A stretch of 47,853 nucleotides of DNA from Jiangella ureilytica (GCF_004348545.1 NZ_SMKL01000044.1:1-47853), one strand, 5' to 3'. Counted from the stretch's first letter, positions 1 through 8,709 are shown. The notes: generated from the sequence alone by a model not told the origin. Program-made: numbers and translations.

Positions 1-42
1 GGGCGGGGGCCGGCGGCGCCGCCGGGACGTCCGGCGGCGCGC

Positions 43-1524
43 TCACGCCGCCGCCTCGTCGGTGCCGCGCATGGAGCGCGCCATGAGCGTGCCGAACACC
101 AGCAGCAGCGCGCCGAGGCCGGCCCAGCCGGCGATGTCGGCACCGGTCGGCGGGTGCTCGCCGGCGCCGTCCTCGTCGCCGCCCGCGGCACCGTCGTCAC
201 CGGAGTCGTCGCCGTCGTCCCCCGAGTCGTCGCCCGAGTCGTCGCCGGTGTCGTCACCGGTCGGGGTCGTCGACGGAACCGTCACCGTCACGTCCATCTC
301 GCCGGGACCCGGCGGCCGCTCGCTCGCCGTCGCCGTCAGCCCGCCGCCCGGTCCGAACAGGGCGAGCAGCGCCAGCAGGCCGCCCGTCACCACCGCGATC
401 ACCCGCGGCGCCTGCAGCTCGGCGGCAGCGGCGGCCCGGCCGCGCGCCTCGGCGGCCGCGATCGCCTCGGCCGCCCGGCGGCGACGCCCGCGCGAGCGCA
501 GGCGCAGCATCCAGAGCAGCACGACGACCACCAGCAGCACGACCAGCTCCGGCCACGGGATCGCCCACGCCGACGCCACGCCGGTCACGCTCGGCGGCTC
601 CGGGCTGCCCTCGGGAACGTTCAGCGACGACGGGTCGACGGTGAGCCGAGCGGTCACGCGGCCCAGCCGCTGCACCCCGGTCGCCTCGACGGTGACGGTG
701 TACTTCTGCCCGGGCAGCAGCTCCGGCAGCTCGTCCGGGTGCACGGACTTCAGCCCGATTCCCAGCGGCCCCTCGACGTCGACCAGCTGCGACCCCGTGA
801 GCCGGACGTTGCCGGTGTTCTCCAGCTCGTAGCCGACGGTCAGGTCGCCGCCGGTGAACGGGATCCAGCCGCCGTCGAAGCTCGCCGACACCGCCTGGAT
901 CCGCACGGACGGCGACAGCTCGCCGGCGACGCGCAGGTAGATGCGGGTGCCGACGCGATTCTCGACGAGGACCTGGTTGTCGTTCTCCTCGGTGACGACG
1001 TCGGTGAGCGACGCCACGATGCCGCCGGCGTGGTCGCCGGGCGTGGCGTTCGCGGGCACCGTCAGCGTGAACGGGAGGTCCACGTGGCCGCCGGCCGGCA
1101 CCTCGACCTGCGCGTGGTCGACCGCCGCCCACAGGCCGGCGCCGACGGGCGTCTCGGAGCCTTCGAGCAGCGAGAAGCCGCCCTCCGGCGTGTTGATCGC
1201 GTCCTGGGAGTACACACGGAAGACCTGCGGGGTGTCGCTGAAGTTGTTGACCCGGACGACGTCGGAGACGGTGCCGCCGGGCTCCAGGTCGTAGGTGAAC
1301 GCGGTCCGGCCGTCCGGGCCGTTCGCCGTCGACGGCTGGACGGACCAGCTGACCGAGCCGGCGGCGTCCTCGGCGGGCTGCTCGGCCGCGCCGGACGGGG
1401 TGGGCGTGGGGTCGGCTGCTGCCGGTGCGGCGACGAACGCCGCTGAGGCCAGAACGGCAGCGAGCGCCCCGGCGAGTCGGCCGGGGCGCAACCGGGACAG
1501 GGACATGCGAAGGGCTCTGGCCAT
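43..1524 (-). CDS. DUF916 / WxL-interacting surface protein with sorting-signal-like tail
   Basis: A 493-residue exported protein. The ATG at 1524 follows GGAG at a 9-nt distance and opens a classic signal peptide ending near AAPAAADP. Residues about 50-310 resemble the DUF916 domain (WxL-protein peptidoglycan-binding/WxL-interacting family), with the VSDVVRVNNFSDTPQVFRVY and GGIVASL blocks. A helix (about 322-340) is followed by a very basic, Ala-rich stretch, a second hydrophobic segment (about 374-392), an Asp/Gly/Ser-rich segment of SGDD-like repeats (about 421-448), then HPPTG, a hydrophobic helix and a short tail with an Arg. The last part resembles an LPXTG sorting signal without its Leu. 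Last gene of the pst/WxL cluster. In Firmicutes DUF916 and WxL proteins are encoded together and bind peptidoglycan. The domain is confident; the sortase role is inference. Confidence 0.8.
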   Translation of the reverse strand: MARALRMSLSRLRPGRLAGALAAVLASAAFVAAPAAADPTPTPSGAAEQPAEDAAGSVSWSVQPSTANGPDGRTAFTYDLEPGGTVSDVVRVNNFSDTPQVFRVYSQDAINTPEGGFSLLEGSETPVGAGLWAAVDHAQVEVPAGGHVDLPFTLTVPANATPGDHAGGIVASLTDVVTEENDNQVLVENRVGTRIYLRVAGELSPSVRIQAVSASFDGGWIPFTGGDLTVGYELENTGNVRLTGSQLVDVEGPLGIGLKSVHPDELPELLPGQKYTVTVEATGVQRLGRVTARLTVDPSSLNVPEGSPEPPSVTGVASAWAIPWPELVVLLVVVVLLWMLRLRSRGRRRRAAEAIAAAEARGRAAAAAELQAPRVIAVVTGGLLALLALFGPGGGLTATASERPPGPGEMDVTVTVPSTTPTGDDTGDDSGDDSGDDGDDSGDDGAAGGDEDGAGEHPPTGADIAGWAGLGALLLVFGTLMARSMRGTDEAAA

Positions 1525-1588
1525 CGCAGGTGGCTCCAATTCTGTATCGCTCGACGCGGCCGGACCCACCGCGAGCACACCGGACATC

Positions 1589-1810
1589 GCGGCCTCGGCA
1601 CAGATGCGTGCCTCGGCCGGACACCGCGGCCTCGGCACAGATGCGTGCCTCGGCCGGACCCCGCGGCCTCGGCACAGATGCGTGCCTCGGCCGGACCCCG
1701 CGGCCTCGGCACAGATGCGTGCCTCGGCCGGACACCGCGGCCTCGGCGGAGAAGCGTGCCTCGGCCGGACACCGCGGCCTCGGCGGAGAAGCGTGCCTCG
1801 GCCGGAGGGG
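1589..1810. repeat. 37-bp tandem repeat array, six copies
   Basis: Six head-to-tail copies of a 37-bp unit start at 1589, 1626, 1663, 1700, 1737 and 1774. Each begins GCGGCCTCGG and ends GCCTCGGCCGGACMCC or a close variant. Copies 1-4 carry CACAGATGCGT in the middle and copies 5-6 carry CGGAGAAGCGT. In copies 1-4 the core GGCAC-n6-GTGCC can fold into a small hairpin; copies 5-6 have lost it. The array lies in the 347-bp gap (1525-1871) between the WxL gene and the DUF916 gene, so it would sit in the leader of the DUF916 transcript. The adjacent units show no distinct spacers, so it is a minisatellite and not CRISPR. Confidence 0.95.
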
Positions 1811-1841
1811 TGGACCCGGCGACGATCACCGGATCCACCCC
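1807..1841 (-). terminator. possible hairpin terminator after the WxL gene
   Basis: GGGGTGGA (1807-1814) and TCCACCCC (1834-1841) form an 8-bp stem about 30 nt past the WxL gene stop codon. The loop is long (19 nt), with an inner CCGG/CCGG pairing. No T-run follows, as is common in high-GC actinobacteria. It may reduce read-through into the repeat array and the DUF916 gene. Confidence 0.4.
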
Positions 1842-1871
1842 GGGGCGTGCTGACGACCGGCCCGATCGAAC

Positions 1872-2855
1872 TCAGATCGTGGTCAGGGTCAGCGTGGCGG
1901 TGTAGGTGCCGGCCGCGGTGTCGGCCGGGATCTCCAGGGAGAGACCCGCGCCCAGCTCCGACGAACCGGTGCCGCTGCCCTCGGGAGCGCCGGCGAGCTG
2001 ACGCGCCTCCGACAGGCCGGTGCCCTCGCTGAAGCCGGGGGCGACCGGAGCGCCGGCGACGACGCCGGTGGCCGTCGAGGAGACGACCTCCGGAGTCCAG
2101 CCGAGGTACTTGCCCTCGAAGGACGAGGTCTCCGAGGCGGAGAACTCGCTCACCTGGGCGGTGGTGTCCCAGCCCGGCGCACCCGCGCGGGTGTCGCTGA
2201 CCGTGACGGGGTCGAGATCGCCCTCGGACGACAGGCGGTCACCGTCGAGCTGCGGCGCCGGCAGGGTGACCTGCGCGTCGTCGCCGATCGTCATGGTGAG
2301 CTGGCCCTCGCCCTGCTCGACCGTGGTGGTGATCTCCTGCGTCCCCTCGACCGGGTCCGGGTCGACGTCCTCGTTCAGGCGCCAGGTGTCGCCCTCGACG
2401 ATGATCTCGGTCCGGTAGTAGTCGGGCGAGGTGGTGAACTGCTCCGAGAGGCAGCTGATGCGGATCTCGAAGGTGCCCTTGCGGCCCTGCAGCCGGGTCT
2501 CGAGCGTCCGGGCGGTGCCCGCGATGCCGTTGACCTGGATAGGACCCTGGTCGTAGTTGCCGTCGTTCAGCGTCGGCCCGAGCGAGAAGCGCTCGTTCTC
2601 CAGGTCGATGGACCCGTTGCCGTCGACGTCGATGACGACGTCGAGCGACGCGCCCTGCGAGAACGCCGTCGGGCACGGGCCCGACGAACGCGCCCACTCG
2701 AGGAACGGCCCGTCGTTGATGCTGCCGCTGGTGGCCGAGAACGTCACGTCGCCGAGCACGGCCGCGTTCGCCGGGACGGCAGCGAGACCGGCACCGACGA
2801 CGCCGGCGACCACGGACGTGGCCGCGAGCGCCAGCGCCCTCTTCGACATGTGCAT
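1872..2855 (-). CDS. WxL-type cell-surface protein
   Basis: A 327-residue secreted protein. The ATG at 2855 is preceded by AAGGAAGG at 6 nt. The signal peptide runs to about residue 32 (VPANAA). The middle holds an Asp-rich DVDGNGSIDLEN stretch, possibly a Ca-binding-like loop. The C-terminal 130 residues have the actinobacterial WxL-domain pattern: VSDTRAGAPGW, then EFSA, KYLGWTP, and the final IPADTAAGTYTATLTLTTI strand pair. The strict W-x-L tripeptide is not kept (WDTTAQ). WxL domains bind peptidoglycan non-covalently. It sits between a PstS-like protein and the DUF916 protein, its usual partner family. The family is likely; the ligand is unknown. Confidence 0.75.
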   Translation of the reverse strand: MHMSKRALALAATSVVAGVVGAGLAAVPANAAVLGDVTFSATSGSINDGPFLEWARSSGPCPTAFSQGASLDVVIDVDGNGSIDLENERFSLGPTLNDGNYDQGPIQVNGIAGTARTLETRLQGRKGTFEIRISCLSEQFTTSPDYYRTEIIVEGDTWRLNEDVDPDPVEGTQEITTTVEQGEGQLTMTIGDDAQVTLPAPQLDGDRLSSEGDLDPVTVSDTRAGAPGWDTTAQVSEFSASETSSFEGKYLGWTPEVVSSTATGVVAGAPVAPGFSEGTGLSEARQLAGAPEGSGTGSSELGAGLSLEIPADTAAGTYTATLTLTTI

Positions 2856-2883
2856 GACATACCTTCCTTTCGAAGGTGATGGT

Positions 2884-2938
2884 GGGGCCGGCCCCGTGCC
2901 GGCCCCGCTCGTGGGCGCCCGTCACGCGCGCCCACGAG
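2884..2938 (-). terminator. two consecutive GC-rich hairpins
   Basis: Stem 1 pairs GGGGCCGGC (2884-2892) with GCCGGCCCC (2898-2906) around a 5-nt loop. Stem 2 pairs CTCGTGGGCGC (2908-2918) with GCGCCCACGAG (2928-2938). They lie between the stop of the PstS-like gene at 2956 and the WxL start at 2855. This position suits intra-operon termination or attenuation, or protection of the upstream message 3' end. Confidence 0.7.
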
Positions 2939-2955
2939 GGTCCGTGCGCCTCGGG

Positions 2956-4080
2956 TCAGCTGTTCGCCCGAAGGGTGGTGGCACCGCAGGCGAGCTTCAG
3001 CGGGTCGCCCGGGACCGAGGTGGTCCGGAATCCGAAGCCGAAGGCCTCGACGACCGGACGGGCCTGGCACACCGCCGAGTTCGGGCCCGCGAACGTGCTC
3101 ACGATGGCGGCGTCAGGGCTGGCACCCTCGATGTCGTGCGTCGGGACGACGTTGTAGACGTCACGCACGATCGGGAAGACGGTGTTCAGCACCGGGTCGG
3201 CCGCCGGGCCCGTGGTCGGGGCGACGCCGTTCACCCGGCCGAGGACGGCGCTGCCGCGACGGTTCTCGACATCGATCAGCACACCGCCGTGCGTCTCACC
3301 CGCGTTGCCCTGGGCGATGTACTGGCCCACCGAGAACGGCACGATGTCCGCGGAGTTGTTGGTCAGGCTCCACTGCAGGACCCGGCCGTCGTGCTCCTGG
3401 ATCGTGTTGTTCCGCTGGTCGATGCAGGGGTACGACGGGATCTCCTCCTCGAGGATGTCGACCTGCGCCAGCCAGAACTGCCGGCTGCCCGAACCGGACT
3501 GCGGCAGCAGCGGGTTGACGTCGATGCCGTTCACCCGGGTGATCACGCACTTGTAGATGCCCTCGAGCTGGCGCCGGGTCAGGTTCGTCGGGAAGCCGAG
3601 GTCGCCGACGGCCGCGCTGTGCACGGCGTAGGACATCGCGTCCACGCCGAACGGGATGTACGTGTAGTTGCCGGTCGTGCTCGGGCTGGACGGCGCGCTG
3701 GACGACCGCGCGAAGTCGATGCATCCGGTGATGTTCTTGCCCTGCCACAGGCCATCGCCCTCCGACGCGCGGAGAGCGGTCCGGCCCTGGCCGGAGCCGT
3801 TCGGGCGGACCATGCCCTGGCAGTTGGCGTTCTGTGCCGCTGCCTTGGTGGTGATGGTGGCCGTGCCGCGGGCGTCCCACGACGCGATCACGTCACCGCC
3901 GCCGACGGCGAGGCCCAGGCCGTTGAGCACGTCCTGGGTCGTGTCGGAGCCGGCACCGGCGAGCTGGCGGTAGTCGGTCGCCGGGTCCGGGTCGGCCGCC
4001 GCCGGGCCGACCGCGAGACCGAGAGCCAATACAGCGGCCCCCAGCGCGGCGCCCACGCGGGCGAGATTCTGACGCTTCAC
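2956..4080 (-). CDS. PstS-like secreted substrate-binding protein
   Basis: A 374-residue protein. GTG at 4080 is chosen because GGGGAG lies 7 nt upstream and the protein then opens with a typical signal peptide (MKRQNLARVG to AAADPD). The mature part begins YRQLAGAGSDTTQDVLNG, which has the phosphate-binding-protein style G-S-D-T loop. It ends shortly after a GFGFR segment with no C-terminal helix, so it should be freely secreted or wall-associated. Several Cys (CQGM, GCID, KCVI, PCID, AVCQ, LACG) suggest extracellular disulfides. Family resemblance to PBP-like/PstS proteins is good; phosphate specificity is not shown. It follows the other pst genes after a 244-bp gap and may have its own promoter there. 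Confidence 0.75.
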   Translation of the reverse strand: MKRQNLARVGAALGAAVLALGLAVGPAAADPDPATDYRQLAGAGSDTTQDVLNGLGLAVGGGDVIASWDARGTATITTKAAAQNANCQGMVRPNGSGQGRTALRASEGDGLWQGKNITGCIDFARSSSAPSSPSTTGNYTYIPFGVDAMSYAVHSAAVGDLGFPTNLTRRQLEGIYKCVITRVNGIDVNPLLPQSGSGSRQFWLAQVDILEEEIPSYPCIDQRNNTIQEHDGRVLQWSLTNNSADIVPFSVGQYIAQGNAGETHGGVLIDVENRRGSAVLGRVNGVAPTTGPAADPVLNTVFPIVRDVYNVVPTHDIEGASPDAAIVSTFAGPNSAVCQARPVVEAFGFGFRTTSVPGDPLKLACGATTLRANS

Positions 4081-4324
4081 TGAAGTGCTCCCCTTTCCAC
4101 AGGGATGTGCTACTGGCAGTACGCCGCAATGCCTGCACGGCGAACCCGAATCGATACTTTCCTGATCTTCAATGCGAGAGAACGGACGGAGCGCGAACGT
4201 TGGGCCGGCTATGTCTCGCCAACGTTTACGCCAGATGAATTGACCGTCTTCGCAGGTGAAGGCGGGCACACGGCAGTGTCCGAAGAATTCTCGGAATCGA
4301 ATTCCCGGCTGTTTCCTGTAGTTG
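4081..4324. other. AT-richer intergenic region, probable internal promoter
   Basis: This 244-bp gap has visibly lower GC than the rest of the window, with repeated GAATTC and GGAATCGAATTCC near 4285-4310. No convincing ORF runs through it. Its composition and its place before a gene with a strong ribosome-binding site suggest a promoter for the last three genes of the cluster. No sigma consensus was clear enough to call. Confidence 0.4.
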
Positions 4325-6931
4325 TCAGGCCGGCCTGCTGAAGCGCGAGCCGAGTTTCGCCAGCGCCGGCCCGGCGATGGCGGCGGCCGCCCCGAGGAGC
4401 AGCGCCACCATGAGCACGTAGGGCGCGATCCCCGCGTCGGTCCCGGGTGTGCTGGTCGCCTGCGCCACTGGAGTCGACGACTCGGTCGGTGTCGGGGTCG
4501 GGCTCGGGTTGGGCGGCGGCGGTGTCGGTCCCGGCGACGGCGAGCTCGTCGAGCCGGTGTCGTCCGGCGGCGGGGTGTGGCCCAGCACGGGCGGGCCGTT
4601 CCCGTCCGACCCGGGCGGCGGGTCGTCGCCGGCACCGGCCGGATCGGGTCCGGGGTCGCCGAGGCCCGGACCCGTCGGGGTCGGCGTGGGCGTCGAGGTC
4701 GGCGTGGGCGTCGGGCTGGGTGTCGGTTCGGCCAGCGCCGCCAGGAACAGCGCGATCACGGCGGTCGTGGCCCGCAGCTCGTCCGGCATCGTCACGTAGC
4801 CGGGCGGCAGCTGGCCGCGCGCCGAACCGGGCTCCTGGCCGTCGGTGGCCGCGTAGGCGAGGAAGCCGGCGTAGTTCAGCAGGGCCGCCGGCGCCTGGTC
4901 GACCCGCACGGCCGCGTAGGTCACCATCGTCAGCGGGTACGCGCCCGGCACCTCCTCGGCCGGGTCGATCTCGAAGACGCCGTCCTCGTTGCCGTCCTCC
5001 ATCGCGTTCGCCGCCGCGAGCATGCTCTCCTCGGTCGGCTGGACGAACTCGCCGGCGGCATTGCGCAGGCTCGCGGTGTACACGCCGTAGCGCGCCGCCG
5101 AGGCGGTGTCGGTCACGCCGACGGTCCAGCGCTTCCCCACCGGTCGCGGGCTCGCGACGACGTAGCCGGGCGGGTCGCGGTACTGGTCCCAGACCGCCTT
5201 CTCCCCCACGTCGGCGCGGAGCACCCGCTGGGCGATCTCGGCGTAGGAACCCACGTACGGCCGCAGGTCGAGGGTGCAGTACTGCTGGTCCTCGGGCGCG
5301 TTCGGCGGACGGGCGCACTCCGGGTCGGCCTTCGGGAAGTTGAGCGGAGCCGTCTCGTCGAGACCGAGGTTCTCGTAGTTCGGGTTGACGATCATCCCGT
5401 TCTCGTCCGGCGTGCCCGCGAGCCATTCGCGCGCCGCGGGATCGGCCTGGATCCATCGCCACAGCTCCCGGTTCACCGCCGCGTTGGGCAGTGTGACCAT
5501 CAGGCCCAGCGGGCCACTGGCGGTCGGCGGGAAGTCCTTGAACGCCGGGTTCAGCTCGAGGAACTCCGGGTCGTAGGTGATGTAGATCGGGTTCTGGACG
5601 CCTTCACCGCTGCTGAGGTGCTCCAGTCCGCCCGCACCGCCGCCGGGGACGTCGACCTGGTAGGACTGGGTCAACAGCTTCGCGACCAGCCGCGGCGTCA
5701 GCTTGAGGTCGTCGACCTGCGTGCCGAACAGCGCCTCGACCTCGGGTGGCGCGAACGTCTTGGGCCGGAAGTCGATGAGATACGAGATGGTCAGTCCGGA
5801 CAGCGCGACGGGCGCGTGGACGACCCCCTGACCCTCCCGCTCGGGACGGATCGGGTCGATGGTGAAGGCCAGCCCGGGAGCACCCTCGTAGGTGCTGAGC
5901 AGCTGGTTGGCCGCCTCGACGTCTCCGGTGGCCGAGAACCCGAACGTGGGGCCGCCGTCGGCACAGAGCACGGGCTGCCACGACGTCATGGCCTCGGCGA
6001 TCAGCTCGGTGCCCACCGTCGACTGCTCCTGCGCCCCCAGCTCGCAGAAGCCGCTCACCGGCTGGAAGTCCAGCTCGACCACGATGCGGTTCGCCCAGTT
6101 GGTGAGCGAGATCGGCGGGTCGCCGCCGCCGACGTCGGGCTGGCGCGGGTCGCCCGTCGGGGTGAACGCGCCTCGCGGGACGATGACCAGCCAGCAGGGC
6201 TGCGGTTCGGGGCTCTCCTCCGTCACCCGCCCGCACCCGAGGTGCGGTGCCTCCTTGGCGGTCTGCACCCAGAAGATCGTCCGGCCCCCGCCGTCGCCGC
6301 CCGTGGCCACCCAGGGCTGTTCGTTGGTGCTGCCGACGTTGAACACGTCCCGGATGAGGCCGTCGTACTCCTCGGGGACCGGGTGGGGACGACGGTCCGA
6401 GGCATCCGTCCCGGTGTCGACGTAGGTCCGGCCGTTGGCCGCGCGGAACGGCAGGGAGGTGATGGCCGGGTAGCCGGGCACGCCCGGGAGGGGCTCGAAG
6501 GTCTCGGCCGGATCCCAGAGTTTGGCCGGCTCCCGGGTCGCGTTGCCGGACCTCGACGGCCACGGCGCCTCCAGGCCCGCGCCGAACTGACAGGTCTCGC
6601 GGAAGTCGGGAGCGTCGGGATCCGGCCCCCAGCACTGCATGAACGACAGGTAGTTCGGCCCGAACGCGCCGTACGGCGTCGGATTGCCGCCGGTCCAGGT
6701 GATCTCTATCCCCTGGCTGACCAGGCCCTTCGTCTGGGAGACCGTGATCGCCAGGTCGGAGAAGTCCTCGTACTGGCCCGGGCGGCCGTTGACGGTCACG
6801 GCCGAGTCGGTCGCGGCGCGGGCGTCGGCGGCGGCCGCCTCCTGGCGGGGCGGGCCGAGGACCACCAGGCTCACCGCCAGGCCGAACAGGCCCAGCCCGG
6901 CGACCAGGCGGGTCCACAGGATGCGCGTCAC
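4325..6931 (-). CDS. large membrane-anchored PstS-like surface protein
   Basis: An 868-residue protein with an N-terminal signal peptide (FGLAVSLVVLGPPRQEAAAAD), a long extracytoplasmic region, a Pro/Thr/Ser-rich stalk (about 735-830, TPTPT repeats and a PGPTPPPPNPSPTP block) and a C-terminal helix (about 838-860) with a basic tail (KLGSRFSRPA). Segments such as YLSFMQCWG, ISLTNWANRIVVELDF and PLTMVTYAAV recall actinobacterial PstS-related binding proteins, but the phosphate loop S-D-G-S-G-T is absent. Its ATG overlaps the preceding pstS stop by 4 bp, showing translational coupling. Probably a wall-spanning accessory binding protein. Function is inferred from context. Confidence 0.7.
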   Translation of the reverse strand: MTRILWTRLVAGLGLFGLAVSLVVLGPPRQEAAAADARAATDSAVTVNGRPGQYEDFSDLAITVSQTKGLVSQGIEITWTGGNPTPYGAFGPNYLSFMQCWGPDPDAPDFRETCQFGAGLEAPWPSRSGNATREPAKLWDPAETFEPLPGVPGYPAITSLPFRAANGRTYVDTGTDASDRRPHPVPEEYDGLIRDVFNVGSTNEQPWVATGGDGGGRTIFWVQTAKEAPHLGCGRVTEESPEPQPCWLVIVPRGAFTPTGDPRQPDVGGGDPPISLTNWANRIVVELDFQPVSGFCELGAQEQSTVGTELIAEAMTSWQPVLCADGGPTFGFSATGDVEAANQLLSTYEGAPGLAFTIDPIRPEREGQGVVHAPVALSGLTISYLIDFRPKTFAPPEVEALFGTQVDDLKLTPRLVAKLLTQSYQVDVPGGGAGGLEHLSSGEGVQNPIYITYDPEFLELNPAFKDFPPTASGPLGLMVTLPNAAVNRELWRWIQADPAAREWLAGTPDENGMIVNPNYENLGLDETAPLNFPKADPECARPPNAPEDQQYCTLDLRPYVGSYAEIAQRVLRADVGEKAVWDQYRDPPGYVVASPRPVGKRWTVGVTDTASAARYGVYTASLRNAAGEFVQPTEESMLAAANAMEDGNEDGVFEIDPAEEVPGAYPLTMVTYAAVRVDQAPAALLNYAGFLAYAATDGQEPGSARGQLPPGYVTMPDELRATTAVIALFLAALAEPTPSPTPTPTSTPTPTPTGPGLGDPGPDPAGAGDDPPPGSDGNGPPVLGHTPPPDDTGSTSSPSPGPTPPPPNPSPTPTPTESSTPVAQATSTPGTDAGIAPYVLMVALLLGAAAAIAGPALAKLGSRFSRPA

Positions 6932-8709
6932 GAAGGGCTCCCGGACTGGTGACGGAGCAGGCGCAGCACCAGCGGCGGCGCGACGATGACGATGAGCAGT
7001 GAGAGGCCGGCGATCAGCATGAGGGTCTGGTTCAGGCCCCAGCCGGTCGAGGCGGCCATGACGGTGGGGACGTTGGCGGCGTTCGGGTCGCCGTCTCCCC
7101 CGCCCTCGCCTCCGCCGTCCCCGCCGGCGATGATCTCGCCGGTGTCAGGGTCGATGATCGGGGCCCCGCCGTCGGCGCCGGTGTCCGTGCCGTCGGCGCC
7201 GCCCGCATCGCCGCCCGCATCGCCGGCCGCGTCGCCGCCGCTCGCGTCGCCCGTCGCCCCGGCGGCGTCACCGCCGGCTCCTGACGCGTCACCCCCTGAG
7301 GCGTCGCCACCTCCGTCAGCACCCCCTGAGGCGTCACCGCCACCGCCGCCACCGGCGCCGCCGCCCCCATCGCCACCGCCACCGCCGTTCTCGTCCCCGC
7401 CGGGGCCGGGCTGCGGTGCGCCACCGGTGCCGGCGGCGCACTGGGTCGGGCCCTGCTGATCGCATGCGGGCGGGTACGGCGCCTCCTCCGCGAGCAGGTT
7501 GGAGCCGTCGGGAGAGAAGGTCGGGTTGTTGCAGTCGGCGATGTTGAGCTGCTCGGTCTCGGCGCCGGGGATGTTGCGGACCTGGGCGAACCCGGCCTCG
7601 ACCAGGTTGATCGGCAGCGGTGAGTAGCCGAGTGCGGGCGCGGCGCGCTGGCCCTCGCAGAGGAAGTAGTAGGCGAAGGCGCCGAGGCTGTATCCCTTGT
7701 CCTCGTTGAAGCCGTACTCCAGCTCGTCGGGGATGATCATGTAGGAGTACGACGACATCGGATAGGCGCGCCGGTCCTCGTTGCGGTACACGCCGGTGAG
7801 GTTCTGCGTCAGGTAGTCCGTCGAGCTCTCGTCCTCGTTGATCCGGGCTCCCAGCAGGCCGACGGCGACGGCCTCCGGCTTCGGCTCGACGTAGTAGCCG
7901 GACCGGTTGAGCACCTTCACCACGGGATAGTCGGCGTTCAGCGCGTACGAGTACTCGACGTAGGTGATGGCGCCCTCGTTGTGCGCCTGGGCGACGTAGC
8001 CGGCCACGTTGTTGGACCCCGACTGCGCGACCATGCCGTTGACCGTGGGGTAGTACGACGTCTGCCCGCACGGGGTCTCGCGGCCCACCCGCTCGCAGTA
8101 GGCGTCCCAGAGCGCCGGGTGTTCCGACGACATCCACATGGAGAACTGCGCCGACGTGCCGGAGCCGTCGGACCGGACGACGGGCACGATCCGGCGGGCC
8201 GGTAGCGCGAGCGCCGGGTTGTCCTGGCGGATCGCCGGGTCGTTCCACGTGGTGATGACGCCGGTGAAGATCTTCGTGATGACCTCGCCGGACAACCGCA
8301 GGTTCGTCACCCGCTGGCCGCCGATCGTCAGGTTGTACATCAGCGCCGTGCCGCCGGCGACGATCGGCATGTAGCGGAAGCCGCGCGCCGGCGGCGGGTC
8401 CGAGCCTTGGGTGCCGGCGTCGCGCAGGCCGTACGGGATCTCGGAGACCGCGAAGTCCACCGAGCCCTGGCCGAACTGCTGCCGGCCGGCCGACGACCCG
8501 ACACCGTTGTAGGTGATCGTCATGCCGTACTGGTTGACGTTGCGCGCCCACTGGGCGATCGCGTTCTGGCTCCACGTCGAGCCCGATCCGCTCACGTTCA
8601 CGTACGTGCCCTGGGCGACCGCCGGATCGGCCCCCGACACGACCGCACCGCCGATCAGCGCCGCGGCGGCGAGGACCCCCGCGGCCCGCGCCAGCATCCC
8701 GAACCTCAT
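6928..8709 (-). CDS. pstS: phosphate ABC transporter substrate-binding protein, C-terminally anchored
   Basis: A 593-residue PstS. After a signal peptide (to about residue 33) come the phosphate-site motifs GSGSTWSQNA and VRSDGSGTSAQF, plus TYNGVGSSAGRQQF, all typical of PstS. The binding domain ends near residue 420. A Gly/Asp/Ala-rich linker of about 130 residues follows, then a hydrophobic helix (TLMLIAGLSLLIVIVAPPLVL) and a short basic end. Usual PstS proteins are lipoproteins of about 370 residues with no such tether. There is no lipobox here, so anchoring appears to be through the C-terminal helix. Start and stop overlap both neighbours by 4 bp, indicating one operon. Confidence 0.9.
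   Translation of the reverse strand: MRFGMLARAAGVLAAAALIGGAVVSGADPAVAQGTYVNVSGSGSTWSQNAIAQWARNVNQYGMTITYNGVGSSAGRQQFGQGSVDFAVSEIPYGLRDAGTQGSDPPPARGFRYMPIVAGGTALMYNLTIGGQRVTNLRLSGEVITKIFTGVITTWNDPAIRQDNPALALPARRIVPVVRSDGSGTSAQFSMWMSSEHPALWDAYCERVGRETPCGQTSYYPTVNGMVAQSGSNNVAGYVAQAHNEGAITYVEYSYALNADYPVVKVLNRSGYYVEPKPEAVAVGLLGARINEDESSTDYLTQNLTGVYRNEDRRAYPMSSYSYMIIPDELEYGFNEDKGYSLGAFAYYFLCEGQRAAPALGYSPLPINLVEAGFAQVRNIPGAETEQLNIADCNNPTFSPDGSNLLAEEAPYPPACDQQGPTQCAAGTGGAPQPGPGGDENGGGGGDGGGGAGGGGGGDASGGADGGGDASGGDASGAGGDAAGATGDASGGDAAGDAGGDAGGADGTDTGADGGAPIIDPDTGEIIAGGDGGGEGGGDGDPNAANVPTVMAASTGWGLNQTLMLIAGLSLLIVIVAPPLVLRLLRHQSGSPS

Noticed and set aside
62-1446. Long plus-strand ORFs opposite the DUF916 gene
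   Set aside because: High-GC antisense shadows lacking domains, signal peptides or ribosome-binding sites.
1589-1810. CRISPR array
   Set aside because: Units are contiguous 37-bp tandem copies without unique spacers, and no cas genes are nearby.
4215-4270. PHO box upstream of the PstS-like gene
   Set aside because: GATGAA and GGTGAA repeats are 21 bp apart, not 11 or 22, and the middle unit is absent.
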